A stretch of DNA of 64,000 nucleotides from Bradyrhizobium frederickii (GTDB lineage Bacteria; Pseudomonadota; Alphaproteobacteria; Rhizobiales; Xanthobacteraceae): contig NZ_SPQS01000010.1 in the NCBI RefSeq assembly GCF_004570865.1, positions 62,001 to 126,000 on the forward strand, given 5' to 3'. Below the pieces are notes generated by a model. The model did not search any database and had not been told where the DNA came from. It saw only the letters and a program-made list of their open reading frames with translations. Below, in pieces: positions 8,226 to 16,708 of the stretch. How positions within the stretch are numbered: position 1 is the stretch's first letter; every line of letters starts with the position of its first letter. The position numbers and the translations under genes were made by a program.

Positions 8226-10286
8226 TCATCCCGGCTGGGGATGGAAATACTCGAAAATCCTGCGGGCGCTCTCGGCGCTCACCCCCGGAACCTTGCCGAG
8301 ATCGGCGATCGAGGCCCGCTCGATCTCCTTCAGGGTCCCGAAATGATGTAGCAAGGCACGTTTGCGGGACGGGCCGATGCCCGGAATCTCCTGCAAGCCG
8401 GCCTCGCGGATGTCCTTCTTGCGCAGCTTGCGGTGCGAGCCGATGACGAAGCGGTGAGCCTCGTCGCGCAGGCGCTGAATGAAATAGAGCACGGGATCGC
8501 GCGGCTCGAGCTTGATGGCCTCGCGCTCCGGCATGAACAGGGTCTCGCGGCCGGCATCCCGGTCCGGCCCCTTGGCCACCGACATCAGCGACACCTGGTT
8601 CAGGCCGAGATTGGCGAAGATCTCGCGGACGGCGTTGAGCTGGCCGCGGCCGCCATCGATGATGACGAGGTCGGGCCATTGCGGAAAATCGTCGTCCTTG
8701 GCCTTGGTGCCGGCGTCCTCGGGCGGATTGATCAGGCGCTTGAAGCGCCGCTCGAGGACCTCGCGCATCATGGCGAAGTCGTCGCCGGGCGTGATCCCTT
8801 CCGACTTGATGTTGAACTTGCGGTATTGGTTCTTCACGAAGCCGTCGGGGCCGGCGACGATCATGGCGCCGACCGCATTGGTGCCCTGGATATGGCTGTT
8901 GTCGTAGACCTCGATGCGCTTGGGCGGATGCGGCAGGCTCAGCGTCGCGGCCATGGCCTCCAGCAGCCGGCTTTGCGTGGCGGTGTCGGCGAGCTTGCGG
9001 CCAAGCGCCTCGCGCGCATTGGTCAGGGCGTGGATGACCAGCTCCTTCTTCTCGCCGCGCTTGGGCGCAGTGACCTCGACCTTATGGCCGGCCTTGATCG
9101 CCAGCGCATTGGCGAGCAGCTCGCTCTCCTCGATCTCGTGCGAGAGCAGGATGTTCCTGGGCGGCGGCTTGTCGTCGTAGAACTGCGCGAGGAAGGAGCC
9201 GAGCACCTCTTCCGGGGTGAATGACTTCTCCGCGCGCGGGAAATAGGCGCGGTTGCCCCAGTTCTGGCCGGTGCGGAAGAAGAACACCTCGACGCAGGAG
9301 AACCCGCCCTCCTGGTGGATGGCGAACACGTCGGCTTCCTCGACCGTGCGCGGATTGATGCCCTGCTGCGACTGGATCGCCGAGAGCGCGGCGAGGCGGT
9401 CGCGGTAGAGCGCCGCGCGCTCGAACTCGAGTTCATTGGCCGCCTTCTCCATCTCGCCGGCGAGTTCCTGCTTCACCGCGTGGCTCTTGCCGGACAGAAA
9501 GTCGCTCGCCTCGCGCACCAGCGTCGTATAGCCGCCGAAGTCGATCTCGCGGGTGCAGGGGCCGGCGCAGCGGCGGATCTGGTAGAGCAGGCAGGGCCGG
9601 GTCCGGCTCTCGAAGAAGGAATCGGTGCAGGAGCGGATCAGGAACGCGCGCTGCAGCGCCGTGATGGTGCGGTTGACCGCGCCGGCCGAGGCGAACGGAC
9701 CGAAATAGCGCCCGGGCCGGCTCTGCGCGCCGCGATGTTTCAGGATCTGCGGCGCCCAATGGTCGCCGGTGATCAGAATGTAGGGAAACGACTTGTCGTC
9801 GCGCAGTTGCACGTTGAAACGCGGCCGCAGCTGCTTGATGAGGTTGGCTTCCAGCAGCAGCGCTTCGGTCTCGGTGTTGGTCGAGACGATCTCCACCGTC
9901 ACGGTGGCGGCGATCATGCGCAGGATGCGCGCCGGCTGCGGCGCGCTCTGGCGCGCATAGTTCGACAGGCGCTTTTTGACGTTCTTGGCCTTGCCGACAT
10001 AGAGCACGTCGGCATTCGCGTTGAGCATGCGATAGACGCCGGGCGAGGTCGGGGCGAGGCGGACGGCGCGCTCGATCGCCTCGTGGCCCGTCGCCAGCGG
10101 CTCCTCGCCGACCGCGCCGCTCTCCTCCAGGATATCGGGCAGCCGCGAATCATCCTCGTCCTCGCCGCCCGGGGCGGCGGGATCGACGTCCGGCGCTATC
10201 AACGTCTCGGGGGGCACGTCGCTCGCGGCGGCCCGCGGCAATTTGCGCGCGCGTTCGTCCGGATTGTCGGTGGAATCGTGAACCAT
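8226..10286 (-). CDS. uvrC: Excinuclease ABC subunit C
   Basis: A 686-residue nucleotide excision repair nuclease that makes the 3' and 5' incisions around a lesion together with UvrB. The order of domains is: a disordered acidic extension of about 75 residues absent from E. coli UvrC; the GIY-YIG nuclease domain (about 80-165, with GVYRM and LYVGKAKN); a cysteine-bearing region near CTDSFFESRTRPC; a UVR motif (about 270-300); the RNase H-like C-terminal nuclease (VYDNSHIQGTNAVGAM and VIIDGGRGQL); and tandem helix-hairpin-helix motifs at the end (QEIPGIGPSRKRALLHHF, VPGVSAESARRI). The ATG at 10286 begins the extension. UvrB is encoded separately at 39978-42965. Confidence 0.96.
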   Translation of the reverse strand: MVHDSTDNPDERARKLPRAAASDVPPETLIAPDVDPAAPGGEDEDDSRLPDILEESGAVGEEPLATGHEAIERAVRLAPTSPGVYRMLNANADVLYVGKAKNVKKRLSNYARQSAPQPARILRMIAATVTVEIVSTNTETEALLLEANLIKQLRPRFNVQLRDDKSFPYILITGDHWAPQILKHRGAQSRPGRYFGPFASAGAVNRTITALQRAFLIRSCTDSFFESRTRPCLLYQIRRCAGPCTREIDFGGYTTLVREASDFLSGKSHAVKQELAGEMEKAANELEFERAALYRDRLAALSAIQSQQGINPRTVEEADVFAIHQEGGFSCVEVFFFRTGQNWGNRAYFPRAEKSFTPEEVLGSFLAQFYDDKPPPRNILLSHEIEESELLANALAIKAGHKVEVTAPKRGEKKELVIHALTNAREALGRKLADTATQSRLLEAMAATLSLPHPPKRIEVYDNSHIQGTNAVGAMIVAGPDGFVKNQYRKFNIKSEGITPGDDFAMMREVLERRFKRLINPPEDAGTKAKDDDFPQWPDLVIIDGGRGQLNAVREIFANLGLNQVSLMSVAKGPDRDAGRETLFMPEREAIKLEPRDPVLYFIQRLRDEAHRFVIGSHRKLRKKDIREAGLQEIPGIGPSRKRALLHHFGTLKEIERASIADLGKVPGVSAESARRIFEYFHPQPG

Positions 10287-10375
10287 GGGGCGAATCTAGG
10301 CGCTCGGGGTGCCGATTTGAAGTTCCGGCCGTGCGGCACGCACAGGACGGCGGCGCAGTTCCCGGTAACGCTTCG

Positions 10376-10421
10376 TTAAGTCTGTTAACAGCGCGGTAAC
10401 CCGGCTTAACAGCCCTTTAAG
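10376..10421. promoter_or_regulatory. Candidate CtrA-type box and TTAA cluster upstream of the porin gene
   Basis: In the 250-bp gap between divergent uvrC and the outer-membrane protein gene there are four TTAA tetramers in 45 bp (10376, 10385, 10406, 10417). The last two are separated by exactly 7 bp (TTAA-N7-TTAA), which fits the alphaproteobacterial CtrA consensus. They lie about 116-130 bp from either start codon. No binding evidence exists; the spacing match could be chance, although four TTAA in 45 bp is unusual in DNA of this composition. Confidence 0.45.
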
Positions 10422-10536
10422 CTAAAACTCTCGATAAATCTTACGCGAAAAAGTGATGGTTCCGTAACCATGCGGTTGTGCCTCGCGCGGCGGCGCAGGC
10501 GCCGCAGCGGCGACGGCAGTTGCGTTGGAGTGTGTG

Positions 10537-11160
10537 ATGAAGAGGCTCGTTGTGGGCGCGGCCGCGTTGGTTGCAGCCGGCTGGACAGCTTCGGCAGAGG
10601 CCGCCGATCTCAATTACGGGCAGCGCGCCCCCTATACCGTCAACCAGCCGCTCAATGCCTATAGCTGGGCGGGTCCCTATCTCGGCGGCAACATCGGCTA
10701 CGAATGGGGCTCGGTCGACAACAATCCCTCGAAGCCGTCGGGCTTCGTCGGCGGCGTGCAGGCCGGCTACAATTTCCAGAACGGCCCTTGGGTGTTCGGC
10801 GTCGAGGGCGATATCCAGGTCAGCGGTGCCGACGATACTTTCGCACCGTGGAAGTTCTCCAATCCGTGGTTCGGCACCCTGCGCGGCCGCGCCGGCTATG
10901 CCTTCAACAACGTGCTGTTCTACGGCACCGCGGGCCTTGCGTTCGGCGAGCTGCGTGGACAGACCTTCGGCTGGGCGGAATCGCATACGACCGCCGGATG
11001 GACCATCGGCGGCGGCGCGGAAGTCGGCCTCGCTCCGAACTGGAGCGCCAAGCTCGAATATCTCTACATCGATCTGTCGACGAGTCAGTTCGCAATTACG
11101 GGGGTGTCAAACGGCTATAGCGCCAGCGTTGTTCGCGCAGGCGTGAACTATCGCTTCTGA
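10537..11160 (+). CDS. Outer-membrane beta-barrel protein (Omp25/RopB-like porin family)
   Basis: A 207-residue exported protein. A signal peptide covers about residues 1-23 (cut after AEAA before DLNYGQRAP). The mature part alternates glycine- and aromatic-rich strands (YLGGNIGYEWGS, GFVGGVQAGYNFQ, TLRGRAGYAF) typical of an 8-stranded barrel, and ends in phenylalanine (GVNYRF), the signal for outer-membrane assembly. This is the OMP_b-brl family, abundant in Rhizobiales. The ATG at 10537 has TTGGAG 6 nt upstream. The gene is single, with its own promoter region holding a TTAA cluster and a strong terminator right after it, which suggests high expression. Confidence 0.9.
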   Translation: MKRLVVGAAALVAAGWTASAEAADLNYGQRAPYTVNQPLNAYSWAGPYLGGNIGYEWGSVDNNPSKPSGFVGGVQAGYNFQNGPWVFGVEGDIQVSGADDTFAPWKFSNPWFGTLRGRAGYAFNNVLFYGTAGLAFGELRGQTFGWAESHTTAGWTIGGGAEVGLAPNWSAKLEYLYIDLSTSQFAITGVSNGYSASVVRAGVNYRF

Positions 11161-11190
11161 CAGCTGAAGAAGAAAATACCGGACAACACC

Positions 11191-11222
11191 TTCCCGGCCG
11201 CTCGCGGCCGGGAATTTTTTTT
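11191..11222 (+). terminator. Rho-independent terminator of the outer-membrane protein gene
   Basis: A perfect 10-bp stem TTCCCGGCCG/CGGCCGGGAA (11191-11200 with 11205-11214), loop CTCG, followed by eight T residues. It starts 30 bp after the stop codon. Confidence 0.93.
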
Positions 11223-11290
11223 GCGCCGAGTATTTCTTTGCGCCAAGTATTGCGGCGAAATATTGCGCCGCGTGTCTTGCGTCGGGCCCG

Positions 11291-11506
11291 CTAGGAGAGG
11301 ATGACCAGGTTGACCGCCTTCGGCCCCTTCCCCTTCTTGTCCGGTTCGACTTCGAAAGTAATGCGCTGTCCTTCCGCAAGGTCCTTCAGTCCGGCCCGCT
11401 CCACAGCAGTAATGTGCACGAAGACGTCGCGGCCGCCGTCGTCAGGCTTGATGAAACCGTAGCCGCGTTCACCGTTGAAAAACTTGACTGTTCCCGTCAT
11501 GGCCAT
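11291..11506 (-). CDS. Cold-shock domain protein (CspA family)
   Basis: A 71-residue single cold-shock domain that binds single-stranded RNA/DNA. RNP1 (NGERGYGFIKPDD) and RNP2 (DVFVHITAV) are both present. The start is ATG 11506 (MAMTGTVKFF), with GGGGAG about 8 nt upstream; the frame extends upstream without homology. The C-terminus KGKGPKAVNLVIL is standard. The upstream region (11507-11715) is free of genes and could form the long leader usual for such genes. Confidence 0.95.
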   Translation of the reverse strand: MAMTGTVKFFNGERGYGFIKPDDGGRDVFVHITAVERAGLKDLAEGQRITFEVEPDKKGKGPKAVNLVILS

Positions 11507-11775
11507 CGGGAAACTCCCCCTCATTGCTCCTCCGTCGCGACGCAGACTCACGTCGCGACATGACTGGGCATTACGAAGCCCGGGAGAGCTGGCCATCCTT
11601 GGGCGGACCTAACGGTCCGGCCGGATCTTTCTTAGGCCTTCACTCCGCCGCAACCATTCGCGGAAGCGGAACGTAAAGCCAGTCACAGAAACAGCATAAT
11701 ACGGTTCTCTGCGGATTGACTACCGCTCCTGCATATTTTTCCCAAGAATGCCGGAGTGTTACGGCTTTGCTTGCT

Positions 11776-12636
11776 TTAAGGCTTGGGTACCTCCAATCGG
11801 AATCTGGCAGCGCCGCCCTGGCCGAGCGGCATTTCCAGCTCGGGCAGGATGGTCTTGAGCTCGCCCTGCAGCGTGTAGGGCGGATTGACGATCAGCAGCC
11901 CGGCGGAGGCCAGAGCGCCACCATCGAGCTGGGGCGCGACGCTGAATTCGAGGCGCAGGCATTTTCCCGGTGGTTTTGCTGCGGCTGCGAGCCGCGCCAC
12001 CGTTTGAGCCAGCGTGTCGGTGGCACGGCGGCTCTTGGCCGGATACCAGATGACATAGATACCGGTCGGCCATTTCGCGAAGGCGGTGGCGAAGGCTTCG
12101 CCCAGCCGCTCGAACTCGTCCTTGGCCTCGAACGGCGGATCGATCAGCACGAGGCCGCGCCGCTCCTTTGGCGGCACGAAGGCCGGCAGCGCCACCCAGC
12201 CGTCGAGGTCGACCACGCGGGCCTGTTCGTCGCGGCGCAGCACGCCGATCAGCGCTTTCCGCGCCTTCGGCTCGAGCTCGCAGGCGACGAGCCGGTCCTG
12301 CGGCCGGAGCAGGCCGCGCGCGATCAGCGGCGAGCCGGGATAGGCCTTGAGCTCCCCCTGCGGGTTGAAGGCGCGGACGATGTCGAGATAGGGCTTGGTC
12401 AGCGCCGCGCTCTCGTTCGACAGGCGGGCCTGCATCAGCCGCGCGATGCCGGTCAGCCATTCGCCGCTCCGGCGCGCCTCGTCGCTGTCGAGATCGTAGA
12501 GGCCGGCTCCGGCGTGGGTATCGATGACGCGGAAGGGCCCCGGCTTGTCCTGCAGATAGGTGATGATGCGGGCCAGCACGATGTGCTTGATGACATCGGC
12601 GAAGTTGCCGGCGTGGAAGGCGTGGCGGTAGTTCAT
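11776..12636 (-). CDS. rlmJ: 23S rRNA (adenine2030-N6)-methyltransferase
   Basis: A 286-residue methyltransferase that modifies A2030 of 23S rRNA. The N-terminus MNYRHAFHAGNFADVIKH is the family hallmark, and the catalytic motif (D/N)PP(Y/F) is present as IDPPFE (about residue 162). The SAM-binding segment is RVIDTHAGAGLYDL. The start was set at ATG 12636 because the longer open frame upstream only reads into an intergenic repeat. No Shine-Dalgarno sequence is obvious. It stands alone between the csp and RNase T2 genes. Confidence 0.94.
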   Translation of the reverse strand: MNYRHAFHAGNFADVIKHIVLARIITYLQDKPGPFRVIDTHAGAGLYDLDSDEARRSGEWLTGIARLMQARLSNESAALTKPYLDIVRAFNPQGELKAYPGSPLIARGLLRPQDRLVACELEPKARKALIGVLRRDEQARVVDLDGWVALPAFVPPKERRGLVLIDPPFEAKDEFERLGEAFATAFAKWPTGIYVIWYPAKSRRATDTLAQTVARLAAAAKPPGKCLRLEFSVAPQLDGGALASAGLLIVNPPYTLQGELKTILPELEMPLGQGGAARFRLEVPKP

Positions 12637-12675
12637 GTCGGGAGAGTTACGACATCGCGCGCCGAAAGTAACGGC

Positions 12676-12782
12676 CGTCATTCCGGGGCGGTGCGCCAGC
12701 ACCGAACCCGGAATCCACTTTGCTACCGGTAACGCCGAGAGATGGATTCCGGGTTCGCGCTCCGCGCGCCCCGGAATGACGG
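12676..12782. repeat. Palindromic intergenic repeat, family C (CGTCATTCCGGGGCG)
   Basis: Imperfect long palindrome with CGTCATTCCGGGGCG at one end and CGCCCCGGAATGACG at the other, plus inner ACCCGGAATCCA/TGGATTCCGGGT arms. Further copies are at 27466, 30799, 39912 (half) and 49968. Confidence 0.9.
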
Positions 12783-12792
12783 CGAATCAATC

Positions 12793-13497
12793 CTACCCAC
12801 CCCTGATCGGCGGCATCGTCACCTGATCGCGCCGGCAGGCGCGGCGATCGGTTTCCTCGCAGGCGCGGAATTGCAGGTCCTTGCTGAGGCAGATGCGGAC
12901 CTCGGAGAGCCGGGTGCGGTTGCAGGTGACCGAGACGGCGGCATTGCTCAGCCCCGGATTGGCCTTGATGAAGGCCTCCTCGACCTCCGCCGGCGCCACG
13001 GTCCTGGATTGCGACAAATCGAGATATTCGGCCGGAATCTTGATCGCGGCGCGCGCTTTGCGGATCGTCTCGAAATAGCTGCGATCGGCGAGGCCCGAGC
13101 AGGTGCCGTGCTTGTCCCATTCGTTGAAGATCAGCCCCGGCGCCGGCATCAGATCGAGCATCGAGGAGACGATGCTCCGGTTCAACCGCGGCGCGGGCCG
13201 CTGGCAATATTCCGGGAAGCCGTTCTCGTATTGCGGCCACAGCCCATGCACCACGAAGGCGTAGGGCCGTCCGCTGCACTGGAGCTGGGAGCGGCCGCCA
13301 CGCTCGGCCGCCTCCTCGCAGAACGAGGGCGACCATGACAGCGACAGCACATAGAAATCGAACTCGCCAGGGGCGTTCTGCCGCTTGTCCTGGGCCTTGG
13401 CGTCACCGGCGAACGAGGCCAGGCTAGCCGCAAGGATCAGGGAAAGGGCCAGCGAGATCACCAGGCGAGAGAAGGAATGCAATCTGGAATGAAACAT
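12793..13497 (-). CDS. Ribonuclease T2 family protein, secreted
   Basis: A 234-residue endoribonuclease of the T2 family, which cleaves single-stranded RNA through a 2',3'-cyclic intermediate. Both catalytic segments are intact: CAS I FVVHGLWPQ (His about 84) and CAS II NEWDKHGTC (Glu, His about 125-132). A signal peptide spans about residues 1-35 (LVISLALSLILAASLASFAG), so it acts in the periplasm or outside the cell. Several cysteines suit disulfides. The start is ATG 13497 with GAGGGG 8 nt upstream, preferred over a start 15 nt further up. Confidence 0.93.
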   Translation of the reverse strand: MFHSRLHSFSRLVISLALSLILAASLASFAGDAKAQDKRQNAPGEFDFYVLSLSWSPSFCEEAAERGGRSQLQCSGRPYAFVVHGLWPQYENGFPEYCQRPAPRLNRSIVSSMLDLMPAPGLIFNEWDKHGTCSGLADRSYFETIRKARAAIKIPAEYLDLSQSRTVAPAEVEEAFIKANPGLSNAAVSVTCNRTRLSEVRICLSKDLQFRACEETDRRACRRDQVTMPPIRGG

Positions 13498-13617
13498 GGC
13501 AACGCCCCTCAACTAGACTGTGAAAGGAAGCCTAGCAGGCGATAAGAACATTTCAAGAACAAAATTCCGGCGGCCGCCGTTTGGCCGCTGACGGGCCCCG
13601 AAGCAGGCGGCTCGGAC

Positions 13618-14079
13618 TTAAGGCCGGGCGGCGCGGCAGGCCGGATTGTAGGCCCAGTTGCGGTCGAGCCCGACCACGCACCATTCGACGCCGCTGCCGT
13701 AGCTGGCGAACCCGCCATCCTCGATGATCGAGAAGTGCACCTTGCGCGCCTTGCCGTCGGTGAGCATGGCCTCGCCGGTGCAATAGCGGCGCGGAATGTT
13801 GTCGGACTGCCATGGCCGGTACGCGGTCTCGCGAACGGCGGCAAAGCCGGTGATCTTCAGCGAGGAATTCCAGAACGTATATTCCTTCTCGGCGAACTCG
13901 TGCACGATCCTCGGCAGAGCCCAATCGCAATTGGCGACCGTGCCGTCATAGCGCGGTCCGCTCAGCCAGAAATTCATCTCCAGCGGATTGGCGGCCCGGG
14001 CCTCGCCGAGCGACAGCGCTCCGAACAGGAGGCCGAGCATGGCGGCAAAGCGGAGCGATTTCAGGGAGGGGGCGCGCAT
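13618..14079 (-). CDS. Secreted protein of unknown function
   Basis: A 153-residue protein starting at ATG 14079 (preceded by a frame-extending TTG at 14085). The N-terminus is a clear signal peptide (LRFAAMLGLLFGALSLGEARA, cut near residue 30). The mature part has three cysteines (ANCDW, RRYCTG, EWCVVG) and one near the end (NPACRAARP) that could form two disulfides. I do not recognise the fold. It is next to the RNase T2 gene on the same strand with a gap of about 120 bp. Confidence 0.75.
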   Translation of the reverse strand: MRAPSLKSLRFAAMLGLLFGALSLGEARAANPLEMNFWLSGPRYDGTVANCDWALPRIVHEFAEKEYTFWNSSLKITGFAAVRETAYRPWQSDNIPRRYCTGEAMLTDGKARKVHFSIIEDGGFASYGSGVEWCVVGLDRNWAYNPACRAARP

Positions 14080-14263
14080 GGTCAATCCGGACAGCTAAGG
14101 TCTTGCGAAGGGGGACGGTGCCGTGAAGGGCGGGGGAGGTCAAGTGCAGCGCGGCAACACTTCGCCAGGACTTGACCACAACGTCGCGGTCGGCAGGGCT
14201 TCGGTTCTTTTCACTTCCATCCCGGCACCGTAGAGTGGCGGCCAGCCAATTGGAGTGACGATA

Positions 14264-14551
14264 ATGCGAATCATTGCGGCCGCGGGCGTTCTTGCCCTGG
14301 GTATGATGGCGGGCCAGCCGGCGCGGGCCGACATCGTGCCGCCGTTCAAGGGCAATGACACCGGCGGCATCATCGCCTATTCGATGGCCACCCAGGTCGA
14401 TGCACGTCAGGTCGCGGTCGATCACTGCGCGCGTTACGGCAAAGTGGTCAAATTCCTCGGCGTGCAGGCCTATGAAGGCGGCTATATCTCATTCTCCTGC
14501 CGTTGGGTGCCCTATGGCGCCGCCGAGCAGCCGATCCGCACGCTCTACTAA
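14264..14551 (+). CDS. Small secreted protein of unknown function
   Basis: A 95-residue protein with a signal peptide (IIAAAGVLALGMMAGQPARA, cut near residue 24) and a mature domain holding two cysteines (DHCARYG, FSCRWV). No family is recognised. The ATG at 14264 has TTGGAG 9 nt upstream. A perfect 7-bp hairpin (GGCGCTA, TTG, TAGCGCC; 14552-14568) follows the stop directly but lacks a T run. The next gene starts 45 bp later and may be cotranscribed. Confidence 0.75.
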   Translation: MRIIAAAGVLALGMMAGQPARADIVPPFKGNDTGGIIAYSMATQVDARQVAVDHCARYGKVVKFLGVQAYEGGYISFSCRWVPYGAAEQPIRTLY

Positions 14552-14595
14552 GGCGCTATTGTAGCGCCGCACTCTCTCAGCCGGGAGCTTCTCGC

Positions 14596-15126
14596 ATGAC
14601 GCGCAAACTTGCTTTGCTCGGCTCGACGCTTTGCCTCGTGGTGTCGGCGGGCAGCGCCAGCGCCGATGATCTGCCGGTGCGCAAGGCGGGTCTTTGGGAA
14701 ATGAAGCTGGTCACATCAGGCTCACCCATGCCCGAGATGACCATGCAGCATTGCACCGACGAGACGGTCGACAAGGAGATGAACAACAACGTCTCGCCGA
14801 TGGCCAAGCAGATCTGTTCCAAGCAGGACATCAAGAAGACCGCGACCGGCTATGTCAGCGATTCCGAGTGCAGCGTCGCCGGGGTCAACACCACCTCGCA
14901 TGCCGAGATCACGGGCGATTTCAACTCGGCCTATACGGTGAAGACCACCTCGCGCGCGCAAGGCGGCGTCGCCGGCGCGGCGGGACGCGATACGACGATG
15001 CAGCTCGAAGCGAAGTGGCTCGGGGCCTGCAAGCCGGACCAGAAGGCCGGCGACATCGTGATGCCCGGCGGCTTCAAGATGAACGTGCGCGACATGGACA
15101 AGCTGAAGGCGCTGCTGCCGAAGTAG
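14596..15126 (+). CDS. DUF3617-family periplasmic protein
   Basis: A 176-residue protein with a signal peptide (about 1-23, LALLGSTLCLVVSAGSASA) and the DUF3617 pattern: RKAGLWEMKLV near the mature N-terminus, then paired cysteines (QHCTDE, QICSKQD, DSECSV, LGACKPD). Function of the family is unknown; proteins are periplasmic. The ATG at 14596 has GGGAG 8 nt upstream. It probably forms a short transcript with the small secreted protein ahead of it. Confidence 0.85.
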   Translation: MTRKLALLGSTLCLVVSAGSASADDLPVRKAGLWEMKLVTSGSPMPEMTMQHCTDETVDKEMNNNVSPMAKQICSKQDIKKTATGYVSDSECSVAGVNTTSHAEITGDFNSAYTVKTTSRAQGGVAGAAGRDTTMQLEAKWLGACKPDQKAGDIVMPGGFKMNVRDMDKLKALLPK

Positions 15127-15150
15127 GGTGAGATAGTCGCTCGGAAGTCG

Positions 15151-15293
15151 GTGCGCTCCCTCGCCCCGTTCTTACGGGGAGAGGGTGGGGTGAGGGGCTC
15201 TCTCGGCAAATGAGACCGCTGTGAGACCTGTACCCCCTCACCCGAATTCGATCTGCGATCGAATTCGACCTCTCCCCGCAAGCGGGGCGAGGT
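15151..15293. repeat. Palindromic intergenic repeat, family A (CCTCTCCCCGC-GCGGGGAGAGG)
   Basis: Composite of CCCCGTTCTTACGGGG, GAGAGGGTGGGGTGAGGGG, GAATTCGATC-N4-GATCGAATTC and CTCTCCCCGCAAGCGGGGCGAGG. A near-identical copy in opposite orientation lies at 35099-35234; related copies at 51191 and 58507 and short ones at 25491, 44739 and 56240. Confidence 0.9.
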
Positions 15294-15300
15294 AAGACAG

Positions 15301-16689
15301 TTACACCGGAATCCTGACGCTCGCCCTCAATCCCCCCATCGGGCTGTCGCCCAGCGTGATGTCGCCGCCGTGGGAGCGGGCGATGTCGCGGGCGATGGCG
15401 AGGCCAAGGCCCGTGCCGCCCTCGTCCTGGTTGCGGGCGTTGTCGAGCCGCAGGAACGGCTTGAACACTTCTTCGCGCAAATGCGTCGGAATGCCGGGCC
15501 CGTCGTCGTCGACCGTCACGGTCAAATAACGGTGATCGCGCTGGCCGGTGATGGCGATGCTCTTGCCGTAGCGCGCCGCGTTGGTGACGAGGTTGGCGAG
15601 GCAGCGCTTGAACGAGGCCGGCTTCACCGTCACAACGGGCAGGCCGTGGAAGGCGACGGTCGCGGTATGGCCGTGGCGCTCGGCGTCGCCGCGCAGCTCC
15701 TCGAGCGCCTGCGCCATGTCGGTCGGTTGCGACTGCTCGCCGGAATCGCCGCGCGCAAAGGCGAGGTAATCTTCCAGCATCATCGACATCTCGTCGACGT
15801 CCTTGCGCATGCCCTCGAGCTCCGGACTGTCGCCGATCAGCGCCAGCTCGAGCTTGAAGCGGGTCAGGATGGTGCGCAGGTCGTGGCTGACGCCGGCGAG
15901 CATCGCGGTGCGCTGCTCCATCGTGCGCTCGATGCGCGATTTCATCTCGAGGAATGCGACCGCCGCGCGCCGCACCTCGCGCGCGCCGCGCGGTCTGAAG
16001 TTCGGCGCCTCGCGGCCCTTGCCGAAGCTTTCGGCGGCGTCGGCAAGGCGCAGGATCGGCCTGATCTGGTTGCGCAGGAACAGCACCGCGACGATCAGCA
16101 GGATCGAGGAGGTGCCGACCATCCAGAACAGGAAGATCTCCGAGTTCGAGGCATAGGCGGCGCTGCGCTGCGCGAACACGCGCATCACGGCATCGTCGAG
16201 CTGGATGCGGATCTCGACCAGATTGGAGCGGCCGACCGTGTCGATCCAGAACGAGCGCCCGATCTGGCGGCCGAGCTGCACCGACAGCGTCTGGTCGAGC
16301 AGCGAGAAGAACGGCTTCGGTCCCGGCGGCGGCATGTCGCCGGCGGGCAGGAAATCGACGACGAGGCCGAGGCGCTGCTGCGCGATGCGGCGGATCTGGT
16401 CGCGATCCCGGTCCTGCGGATAACCCTTGTAGACGTCGATCAGTGCGGCGATGTCCTGCACCACGGCGGCCGACAGGCGGCGCGTCACCGTGTTCCAGTG
16501 CCGCTCCATGAACACGAAGGCGACCACCGATTGCAGCACCACCATCGGCACGATCATGATGAGGAGCGCGCGGGCGTAGAGGCCGGTCGGCATCCAGCCC
16601 TTGAACGCGTGGCCCATCCAGCCATTGGCCGCGGAGACGCGGCCGGCGGCGCTCTTCAGAAGCGTCAGGCCGGTATCGATCGTGCTCAT
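15301..16689 (-). CDS. EnvZ-like sensor histidine kinase
   Basis: A 462-residue inner-membrane kinase, partner of the response regulator 19 bp upstream. Membrane helices lie at about 38-60 and 183-205 with a periplasmic sensor region between them, then a HAMP-like linker, the dimerisation/phosphoacceptor helix (AGVSHDLRTILTRF, His about 266) and the ATP-binding domain with N (NLVTNAARYG), G1 (DDGPGIP) and G2 (GGTGLGLAI) boxes. The residue after HDLRT is Ile, where EnvZ-type kinases have Pro. The signal is unknown. It is the third gene of the MarR-regulator-kinase operon. Confidence 0.9.
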   Translation of the reverse strand: MSTIDTGLTLLKSAAGRVSAANGWMGHAFKGWMPTGLYARALLIMIVPMVVLQSVVAFVFMERHWNTVTRRLSAAVVQDIAALIDVYKGYPQDRDRDQIRRIAQQRLGLVVDFLPAGDMPPPGPKPFFSLLDQTLSVQLGRQIGRSFWIDTVGRSNLVEIRIQLDDAVMRVFAQRSAAYASNSEIFLFWMVGTSSILLIVAVLFLRNQIRPILRLADAAESFGKGREAPNFRPRGAREVRRAAVAFLEMKSRIERTMEQRTAMLAGVSHDLRTILTRFKLELALIGDSPELEGMRKDVDEMSMMLEDYLAFARGDSGEQSQPTDMAQALEELRGDAERHGHTATVAFHGLPVVTVKPASFKRCLANLVTNAARYGKSIAITGQRDHRYLTVTVDDDGPGIPTHLREEVFKPFLRLDNARNQDEGGTGLGLAIARDIARSHGGDITLGDSPMGGLRASVRIPV

Positions 16690-16708
16690 CTGGCGCGCTT
16701 CACTTGAT

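Noticed and set aside
14552..14568. Terminator after the small secreted protein gene
   Set aside because: Perfect hairpin but no T run, and the next gene follows at once; more likely a spacer structure.
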